A program made the position numbers and the translations under genes. Below the pieces are notes generated by a model. The model saw nothing but the letters and a program-made list of their open reading frames with translations. It searched no databases and was not told the origin of the DNA. DNA of 64,000 nucleotides, taken from Certhia americana. Taxonomy: Eukaryota; Chordata; Aves; Passeriformes; Certhiidae. Below, piece after piece: positions 56,139 through 64,000 of the stretch; position 1 is the first letter of the stretch, and every line of letters begins with the position of its first letter. The stretch covers positions 14,644,296 through 14,708,295 of the forward strand of contig JAGMWU010000027.1 of the NCBI GenBank assembly GCA_018697195.1. The letters run 5' to 3'.

Positions 56139-56471
56139 CTATTTTTCAATAGGTGATACACTTTTTTCCCTGAGTTTGAGCCAAAGATCTCTGTTCAGCC
56201 AGGCCAATCTTCTTCCCTGACAGCTCATCTTTATGCACATTGGGACAGTGTGTTCTTGCACCTTTAAGATTTCCTTCTGGAAGAATGTCCAGTCTTCCTG
56301 GACTCCTTTGACCTTCAGCATTGCCTTCCAAAGGACTCTGTCAACCAGTGTCCTAAACAGGCCAAAGTCTACACTCTGGAAGTCCAAGGCAGCAGCTCTC
56401 CTGGCATCCCTCCTTACTTCTCCAAGAACCAAAAACTATAACTTCATGATTGCTTTGTCCAAGATGGCCTC
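56139..56471 (-). pseudogene. CR1 ORF2, segment between endonuclease and RT
   Basis: The frame 56432-56139 (RTLVDRVLWKAMLKVKGVQE, then GRRLAWLNRDLW) is a well-known CR1 ORF2 segment. Just upstream, the opposite side of ERV4 carries the matching preceding residues (VMLGGC at about 62835). Confidence 0.88.
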
Positions 56472-56956
56472 TGTGTGAACTGAATATATACAGGTAATGC
56501 CAAGAGGGCCATGATCCACAGCTGAAGTGTGAAGTAAAGATTTATTCCATTATTTCACTGGCAAAACAGGGATACATACACTGCTATGCTTATTTCATTT
56601 TAGCAGGGGCAAAAAGTGCTCAGGCCATTCTGGGCTCACATATCAAAAACGCCTGTCACAGACAAAATTCTTCACAAGGCTGTGTTTTATAGTCCCAGAG
56701 CTTCTTATGTCTCTCCCTCCTACCCCCACAGGGAGGTCCAGGCCTAGTAAAAAATGCTTTATAGGTCTTTTCTAGCATTCTGTTATCTTCTACAGAAATT
56801 CCACTTCTCAAGACAGACAGTAAACAACATGAAATTTCAAGCAGTGAATAATATTCTTAGCATCCCCCAGCTCCAAGGTCATCGTGAGTGAAAATAATTC
56901 TAAACACAACTCTTTTTCCTCACTAGTATTCTGATTTTAACCCTTTCCTCCCAATA
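56472..56956 (-). mobile_element. ERV4 3' LTR (485 bp)
   Basis: Aligns end to end with 62355-62829; terminal CA has become TA on the plus strand right edge (CCAATA). The minus strand has AATAAATC (plus GATTTATT, ~56532). Confidence 0.9.
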
Positions 56957-56971
56957 TTCCACCCCCTCTAT
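56957..56971 (-). other. ERV4 polypurine tract
   Basis: Minus-strand AGAGGGGGTGGAA next to the 3' LTR, the same type as in ERV3. Confidence 0.8.
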
Positions 56972-57037
56972 TGGTATTACCAATATTGCAGATGGGTGTG
57001 CCTTGGCTTATCTGGCCTTACTACTGAACCAAATAGT

Positions 57038-57651
57038 GGCAACTGTGGTGTTTCACCCCAGGGACACTTTTGGCTAGCTTGATGTTGCAGCTAGGTGCGT
57101 GGAGACAAGTCCAGACATGCTGGGGCTCTGGTGGCGGCGGGATGGAGCTTCCTCCTGGTGGCTCTGCTCCTCACGTTTCCCTCTGACAGAGAAGCTTTAA
57201 GGCGGTAGTGAAGGAAAGGAGTTGGTTCTGATGGAGGGTTTTAATCCAGAGCTTTTATTCTGGGACACAGGCCTCTGAATCTAGCGACCCCTCTAACAGA
57301 ACCCTAACAGAACTTTCACAGAATCATAACCTAATTCATGTAACCGAACTCCTCGACCACGTGGTCCCTCACCCTTTTACCTGGGGGAGGGAAGGAGGGA
57401 AGGGAGAGGCAGCCCATTAACAAGGTATGGGAGGGGAGGTCTCACAGGACAAAGGACACCTGGATGGCCCAATGCCCCCTGATCTTTTGAATCTGCCAAT
57501 CACTCAACGCCCTTCTGGAATTCCAGGATTGATAGACAGTGCTCAGCAGAGGTCAGGGTGGGGAAAGGAGAGGTGATTGTCACATCTGGGGGGGAATCAT
57601 CAGGGGAGAAACTGGGTTTCTGAGGTAAACCCTGAAATCACACCACAACAC
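57038..57651 (-). mobile_element. LTR inserted in ERV4 3' region, ~614 bp
   Basis: TGTGGTGTTTCACC to CACCACAACA, with imperfect inverted ends. The minus strand has GAATAAAAGC near 57255. Flanks show no clear duplication (GCAAC against CCCCT). Confidence 0.65.
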
Positions 57652-58864
57652 CCCTTGCTCAAAAGACCACTCCTGCTTGGCATGGAAGTGTAGGACAGGG
57701 TAATTTACAGATGCACTTAATGGAGTATACAGGAACAAAGGAACAAACAAACAGCACTCTAAATGTCCTAGTCCTCCTGTCAAGGCAGCTGATCCAGCAG
57801 TCATGTATAAGCAGTACATGACATCAAACTCAGCACAGCATATGTGATGTTGAGACAGGAGGTAGTTCATCATCAGCTGGAATGGTAAAGGTTCCAGGTG
57901 TTACTGGAATCTGCAGTTACAGTAACTTGCAGTTACTCCTGCATTCTGAGTAACAATTGCCTTCAATGTCCTATTCACCTCAGGTGAAGGATTAGCTCAG
58001 GTGCCTTATATTTTTTATGTGGAGAGGAAAAAAGGAAAAAGGTTATCACACACAAGTATGTACATAGTAATACTGCAAAGATACATCCAAAAATGTCTGT
58101 ATGTTGTGCAAGTCTATAAAGCACAACAAGCCAACTTGTGATAATGAAGAAAAATAGGCATGTCATCTCCTTCCAGTAATACCTACGCTGTCACTCCAGT
58201 TCCTTCAGCTAGAATTTTTCCAGGCCTGGTAGCTTGAGACAAGGTGATTGCCCACACAGATTGAAGAGGTTTGGTTTGCGCCCTTTCAGAATGAACGTCA
58301 ACTTGGTGGGGTGTTCATGGCACCAATAACAGAGTTCCAACTCTGTCCCCTTTAGACAAGGCCTGAGCATTTGCCAAAGATAGTAGAAATACAAGAACTT
58401 GAGAATCTGGTATTAACAGAGCATGTAGCATATTTGGTGGTTTTAGCAAAGAGCAATCCTGACACTGTATCCACAGCAGTGAATACATATCACCACCCTC
58501 TTGATGGGGGCAGGGGGCCAATGTAAGCAACCTGCCAGGTGGTCAAAACCCACTGACCTCACTGTACTTTCCCCCAGGGCCTATGTAATGCCTTTAAATT
58601 CAGATATCTACAATTAGGCACACTCAATTAGAGCATTCTTGCAGGTATTAAGAAACTTCCTTCCCAGTCAATTTCTGCAGAGAGCACATCAGTACCCCCA
58701 CGTGTGGAATGGAAGTTCTCTAGTACCCTGAAAGCACTCAGGAAAGTTTGCAGTTGTGTCACTGTTATGAATGGAGATGAGAGCTTAGACGAGTCCTGCC
58801 TTTGACTCAGATTTCTGGCAGTAGCTCTGTTTGAGGCAGCCTGCACCCCATATCATTCTCACTC
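57652..58864 (-). pseudogene. ERV4 integrase region (broken)
   Basis: Near 58550-58430 the minus strand reads WQVAYIGPLPPSRGW, stop, YVFTAVDTVSGLLFAKTT, an integrase core segment. The first catalytic Asp position is Ala (GCT) where ERV3 has WQIDYI, and an in-frame TGA follows. Downstream (58400-57660) only scattered fragments and stops remain. Confidence 0.7.
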
Positions 58865-59577
58865 CTGAGTTCTTAAGAATGGCTGATTAGGTCTATTAGA
58901 AAATGAATTATTTATTGAATAGACATAAGATTAACAGACATAAGACTTTAAACAGACTACTTACTAATGATAGATAAAGATAAACCAAAAAGAACTACTA
59001 GTAGATAAAAAATACAGTGCATGATAAAAGGTACCTATATTACAGCTAGCAAAGAAATAGCATAGGTTAGGAATCAATGTAACTTACCACCAAATTGATG
59101 ATGCATAAAGTCCTTTCAATTATTTCCCGGGGAAGTATCCATTTACATCCAAACTTCGTGGAAAAGCCCTAAATGTTTCCAGGGTGTATGTAGGAGACTT
59201 CTGCCTCCATGAAAGTTTTGTGTAGCTTTTATAGTTTAAAAAGTGAAGTGTCTGTCAGAAATTCCAGCTTATCTCCCCACATCTTGTTCTCAAGGCAAGC
59301 TGTTCCTTGTGAGTGGGGGTGTTTATTGTATATCATTGCTCTGGTGTCAGAGATAACTCCTTTAACGGATGCTTATCTGGCCTGGGTTAATTCACCTATC
59401 CATGTCAGGGGAAGAATGCCCGGAACTATCGCACCAGCTGATGGACAGAACAGAGAAGCTCTTCTGTAGTAGGGGGAAAGCCCTGTCACAGTCACTGTGT
59501 TCGGTACAAGGAATTGCTGGACTTTTTGTTGTACCTTGTTTGGTATTTCTCTAAACTGCCCATGCCCAGCTACCTGC
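58865..59577 (-). mobile_element. Probable LTR inserted in ERV4 pol
   Basis: An AT-rich block with a minus-strand poly(A)-like TTCAATAAATAATTC (~58908) that interrupts RT-like sequence ending at about 59580. Ends are estimated (TGAGTTC and CTACCTGCA); no duplication confirmed. Confidence 0.5.
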
Positions 59578-60880
59578 AAAAAAATGCACCATAGTACCAG
59601 GGCCCTGTATTTTCTTCAGATTAATTGCCCAGCCTTGGTCCCCTAAGTGGGCTTTCAGCGATTCAGTAGCTGCCTCAATTTCTTGTTGACTCCACCATAA
59701 TCAATAGATCATGAATATAATGGTGAACAGCGATAGCACCCAATCACAGCACTACATCAGTAGCCACCATTTGGTGCCAAATGGAGCAACTGTGGTTGCA
59801 TCCCCAAGGCAATACCTGAAAGGTATACTGCTTTTGTTGCCAGGTAAAGGCAAACTGGTCCTGACTCTCTGAAACAATGGCTATTGAAAACAAAAGCATT
59901 ATTGTTGAGGTCCGTGTCGGAGAAGGGAACAGACAGCACACCAATATGATGTGGAACTGATTCTGATTTATTAAGCAAGTGAAAAACCTTATATATGTTT
60001 TGAGTACGTGCAGGATACAATCAACATAGTTTGTGCCAAAGGCTAAAAATATATCTGTTCATGGTCAAACCTCCAGGTGTTCAGCTTCATCCCTCCCGTG
60101 CTGCCAGCAGAACTTTTTAATGATCTTGGTTATCTTTCTTGTGATTCTCTGCTGGTAACCTCCTAACTTGGGCTGCTATGTTTAACATTCCTTTGTCTAG
60201 CTTCTGTTCCTTCTGCTTCACACAATTTATGATTAAAGACACATTACAGGATTCTCTTGTACACCGGCTGAAGGCTTATGGCCCCTGTAAAGGCCCCAAC
60301 ACATTATCAAGATCCATTGCCATCTTCCAGGGATGTAAAGTTTTGCTGATTTTTCCCATGAGGCTAACCATGTCTGGTACTGCAACTGTGAGTGGGGGGA
60401 GAGACTTTATTCAGTTGTTTGTAATCAACAGTCACTCTACAAGCACCATCCTATTTTCAGACAGGTCAAATAGGGTTGTTAAAAGCTGTAATGGTATTTC
60501 TAATGATTGCCACTCCTTGGAGTACCTGAATCATTTGAGTAATTTCCTTTTACCCCCTGGAATATGATACTGCTTTATGTTTACCAACTTGGCAGGTGTT
60601 GGCAGCACAGCAGGATCCTGCTTTGGGAACCCACACAGAATAGTTACAGATTGAATGGTAAATCCCACTTATGGACTCCCAAAATGTCCATTCAGCGTTT
60701 CAACTTTTCACCCTGCCAACACATCAATGCCCAAGACATATGCTTCAACTGGGGCAATTAACATCTGCGTGACAATTGGGGTGGCGTGTCCTATTGTTAA
60801 AGTAACCTTAGCTTGGAGAATGGGGGTGGAAACACCTCCCCCAAGCTGCAGGTCTGCCAAATAGCTTTATTAGGAGCAAT
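59578..60880 (-). pseudogene. ERV4 protease and RT (broken, with LTR insertion)
   Basis: From right to left: YVLGIDVL of the protease end (~60740), RT start with many stops (60600-60310), MAMDLDNA (60315 and on), solo LTR 59903-60301, then QFAFTWQQKQYTF with LPWG (59860-59800) and a degraded catalytic region near 59690. Frames shift repeatedly. The class III style (compare ERV3 FPFTWRRVQYTW) supports ERVL. Confidence 0.75.
59903..60301 (-). mobile_element. Solo LTR, 399 bp, 6-bp duplication CATTAT
   Basis: TGTTGAGG to CCCAACA, with CATTAT at 59897-59902 and 60302-60307. Twin of 28224-28622, with about ten differences by eye. Confidence 0.95.
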
Positions 60881-60881
60881 A

Positions 60882-62340
60882 TCACCATGTAATATGGTCA
60901 CTTCTGTGCCTGTATCCACCAGAGCTGACACATGCAAAGTACCTCCAGATTGTCACTTTATAGTTAGAGGAACACAGGGGCATCATGTCCCCCTTCTGAT
61001 GAGAGGCTACAGGGGCAGTAGTTTCAGGGGACTTGCCATGCAGCTGCTCCTTCTGTTTCGGCTTTGCTGGTTTATTCTCTCTCAATACCCCCACAGCTGG
61101 CTCTGAGGCCATAGCTCCAATGTCCCTCAGGGCACCTGTTAAGGCACCTATATTACCAGTAGCATATGTGACTGCTGATATAACCAGGGGTTTCAATTTA
61201 TTAGGTGGTCCCTTCACAAACTGCATTTTAATACTTCTTGTTACTTCTACTTTATCAGGATTAGTTCCTGTGATCAGGGCATGAGTCGCCTCCATCTGAC
61301 ACAGTAAGCCAATACCTTCTTCCATTGTACACCAGTTCCCAAGGGATGACACTGACTCAGCAGGATCTTCGTGTGCTGTTAAAACCGCTGTACACAGACA
61401 TTGATACAGCTTAGGTGACACAATGTCCTATCCATCAGGACCTCTGATATTCCATAGCCAAGCATACCCCTGTTGGACCTTATTATCAGTGGCTATAGGA
61501 GTTAATAGATCCTTTTCACCCACTAATAAGTGAATAAACACAGCATCATCATTCCAAGCTCGTAAAATCTATGCCAGTATGCTCTCCCCACTCTTCTGCC
61601 GATAAGATTCTAAAAACTTCTGTAACTCCTGTGGGGTATAGGTTTGTGTGACCTGTAGCACTCCATCCAGCAGATCCTGCTGTGCCTCCATTTACACAAT
61701 AGGTCCTGCTGCTACCACCTCTTTATCTGCCAAGTCTGACTCAAACTCAATCTTGGAGTCCAAGGACCCCATCCAAATATATCCATCCCATTCCTTTGGA
61801 TCCCATGAAGGTTTCTTAATAAGAGCACAAACCTGGGTAGCTAAGACCTTACTTTTCCTATATTGTTGCCTTTGTTCATTAGCAATATGCATCACCAGCC
61901 ATTCTATGGTGCGTTGCTGCTCACAGCACTACTCCTTTTGAGCAGTAAGCACTTCTTGTGCAAATTCCTTTGCATCCATTAAAGCAACCCTCTTTCAGAT
62001 CTCCCACTTGTCCACTAAGGATGTAACGTTATGGTTGAGAGCCATGAATCCAGTGACTAACAACCATCCCAATCTTCCTGGTAACTTGTGAGCAGACTTA
62101 CACGCTGCTTTTCACTTTCCATGGTAATTGACGCATAGTCAGTCTGATCTTCTGCAGAGTAACTGCTGCCGCATCATCATCTTCAAGCCATGCGTCCAGC
62201 AGAGCCATTGTCACTATGAAAGTGGCCACAGGAGTCCAGCACTCAGTGCTGGACCATTCCAAAATGCAAGAAGTCATTGTCATGGACTCCCCAGTCCCCA
62301 GCTTTTTCCATAGCAATGGCATGGTTGTTCTTGGCGATCC
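60882..62340 (-). pseudogene. ERV4 gag and protease start (broken)
   Basis: The longest frame, 61421-60882 (179 aa), holds a capsid-like segment (YQCLCTAVLTAHEDPAESVS, then QFVKGPPNKLKPLVISAVTY), a Lys/Pro-rich stretch and the protease beginning in a shifted phase. Further right 61895-61692 and 62322-62098 are gag pieces divided by stops near 61430, 61570, 61690 and 62095. No zinc knuckle was seen. Confidence 0.7.
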
Positions 62341-62354
62341 CTGACTATGACAAA

Positions 62355-62829
62355 TGTGTGAACCAAATATATGCAGGTAACACCAAGATGGCCATGATCC
62401 ACAGCTGAAGTGTGAAGGAAAGATTTATTCCATTATTTCACTGGCAAAACAGGGATACACACTGCTAAGCTTATTCCATCTTAGCAGGGGCAAAAAGCAT
62501 TTGGACTGTTTCCAGGTTACATATTAAAAACACCTGTCACAGATTAAATTCTTCACAAGGCTGTGTTTTACAGTCTCAGAGCTTCTTATGTCTCTCCCCC
62601 CCACTCCCCATCGGAGATCCTAGGCCTAGTAAAGACTGCTTTATAGGTCTTTTATAGTATTCTGTTATCTTCTACAGAGATTCCACTTCTCAAGACAGAA
62701 AACAATGTGAAATTTCAAGCAGTGAATATTCTTAGCATGCCTCTGCTGCAAGGTTATCTTGAGCAAAAATAATTCTGAAAACAACTTTCTCCTCACTAGT
62801 CTTTCGTTTTCAACCCTTTCCTCCCAACA
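62355..62829 (-). mobile_element. ERV4 5' LTR (475 bp)
   Basis: TGTGTGAACC to CCCAACA, partner of 56472-56956. The bases following it on the minus strand (TTTGTCATAGTCAGGGATCG) are the expected primer-site position but match no common tRNA primer that I recognise. Confidence 0.9.
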
Positions 62830-62834
62830 GCCTC

Positions 62835-64000
62835 CAAGCATCACATCACCTTCCAGTCCTTCTCATTTCACAAACAGCAGGTCCAGCATGGCACCTCTCC
62901 TAGTTGCTCACTCACCAACTGTGTCAGGAAGTTCTCTTCCACACACTCCAGGTACTTTCTAGACAGTTTCCTCTCTGCTGTGTTGTATTTTCAGCAGAAA
63001 TTTGGTAAGTTGAAGTTCTCCATGAGAACAAGGGCTAATGATTGTGAGACCACCCCTGCTGTTTATAGAATATTTCATCTGCCTCTTCATCCTGGTTGGG
63101 TGATCTATAAAAGACTCCCAACAGAATATCTGCCCTGCTGCCCTTCCCCCCAGTTCTTATCCATAAATAGTCAACCCTATCATCAGTGTCATTAAGCTCC
63201 AGACAATCAAGAGAGTCTCAAACACATAGGGCTACCCCACTGTCTCTCCTTCCTTGCCTGTCCCTTCTGAAGAGTTTATAACCATCCATTGCAGCACTCC
63301 ACTTGTCCAAGTCATCCCATCATGTGTCCATGATGGCAACTATGTCATAGTTTTCCAGCTGCACCATGGCTTCCAGTTCCTCCTGTTTGTTTCCCATTCT
63401 GTGTGCATTGGTGTAGATGTACTTCAGTTGGGCCATTGTTCCTGCCACCTTTATTGGGGAAGTAGCCCTAATTCCTATGTGACTCTTCTCAAATGCTTCT
63501 GTAGCTTCTAACACATCAATAACCCTTGCATCTTTGCTGCCACATGGATCTCCATCCTCTACCTCCACTGAGGTGGCAGACTGGAGGACCTCACTAGCAC
63601 ACCATCCCTCAATCATTACAGCCTCCAAGCTTATCTCTAGCTAGCCTGATTTTATGCCCATCCCCCTTCAAATCTAGTTTAAAGCTCTCTCAATGAACCC
63701 TGTTAACTCCTGTGCAAAGATCCTTTTCCCCCTAGAGACAGGTATACTCCATCTGTTGCCTGCAGGCTCAGTGTTGTGCAAACCAACCTGTGATCAAAGA
63801 ATGAAAAATTCTTCTGGCCACAGCAGGCTTGGAGTCAGATACCAACCTGTATGATTTTCCTGTTTCTACCCCCATCATTCCCTGCAACTGGCAGGATAGA
63901 GAACATTCCTTGTGCTCCAGATCCCTCAACCAGTTGTCCCAAAGTCCTGAGGTCCTTTATGATTGTCCTCAGACTTCTGGTTTGGACTTCATGGCTGCCC
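62835..64000 (-). pseudogene. CR1 ORF2 endonuclease part (broken, runs off edge)
   Basis: The frame 63628-63320 ends in the start of the endonuclease (YTNAHRMGNKQEELEAMVQL, then ENYDIVAI). Further left the minus strand reads YKLFRRDRQG and LLGVFYRSPNQDEEADE with stops and shifts. Bases 63640-64000 are the CR1 region upstream of the endonuclease and contain stops. Confidence 0.88.

Larger units (their letters stand above)
56472..62829 (-). mobile_element. ERV4: ERVL-like provirus inserted in CR1
   Basis: LTRs at both ends, TGTGTGAAC to CCAA(C/T)A, and a perfect GCCTC duplication (56467-56471, 62830-62834); the CR1 frame is restored when the insert is removed in register. Minus-strand order is gag, protease, RT, integrase, polypurine tract. 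LTRs differ from each other far more than those of ERV3, so it is older. Three later LTR insertions lie inside. Confidence 0.92.
53680..64000 (-). mobile_element. Long CR1 copy in three pieces
   Basis: Pieces 53680-55444, 56034-56471 and 62830-64000 are collinear parts of one CR1. The 3' end hallmark is ACAGAATCACAGAATC at 53680; RT follows to 55444, then an upstream part of ORF2, then the endonuclease. They are separated by a solo LTR (duplication TCCTT) and by ERV4 (duplication GCCTC). The copy runs off the right edge. Confidence 0.9.

Overview
This is eukaryotic, bird-type DNA (CR1 LINEs, ERVL and gammaretrovirus-like proviruses, many solo LTRs), not bacterial. The only host gene seen is HOMER1, present as three in-frame coding exons with consensus splice sites: exon 3 (30075-30206), exon 4 (37842-37934) and exon 5 (47271-47413), all on the plus strand. 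Reading past exon 5 into the intron gives the 11-residue tail of the short Homer1a isoform. HOMER1 lies on the avian Z, so the window is Z or W. The density and nesting of retroelements favours the female-specific W copy, possibly of a passerine; that is an inference and not proven by the sequence.

Layout. 1-6073: minus-strand gammaretrovirus-like provirus (ERV1) running off the left edge, with pol, a full-length gag, a repeat-rich leader, a tRNA-Pro-like primer site and the 5' LTR. 6074-10296: an old ERVL gag relic cut by an LTR, then further LTRs. 10353-29158: a plus-strand relative of ERV1 (ERV2). Its 5' LTR is split into three pieces by a CR1 (10583-12251) and by a complete minus-strand ERVL provirus (ERV3, 12310-19133, 5-bp duplication AATAG). 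Its pol/env interior carries four more LTR insertions. 29159-50186: HOMER1 introns and exons with solo LTRs and two small ERVL scraps. 50187-52545: an ERVL remnant with an internal inversion. 52630-64000: CR1 copies on the minus strand; one is opened by a solo LTR (55445-56033) and by a second ERVL-like provirus (ERV4, 56472-62829, duplication GCCTC), which itself holds further LTRs.

How it fits together. Every provirus with a visible pol is broken by stops, frameshifts or catalytic substitutions, and nothing here looks able to replicate. Two domains remain open for most of their length: ERV1 gag, and the integrase plus part of the RT of ERV3. Perfect target-site duplications at many insertions allow a relative insertion order to be read directly. 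The HOMER1 exons, by contrast, are clean. I found no bacterial-style system, CRISPR, tRNA or rRNA gene, and no convincing new gene family; the unusual points are structural and are listed as findings.
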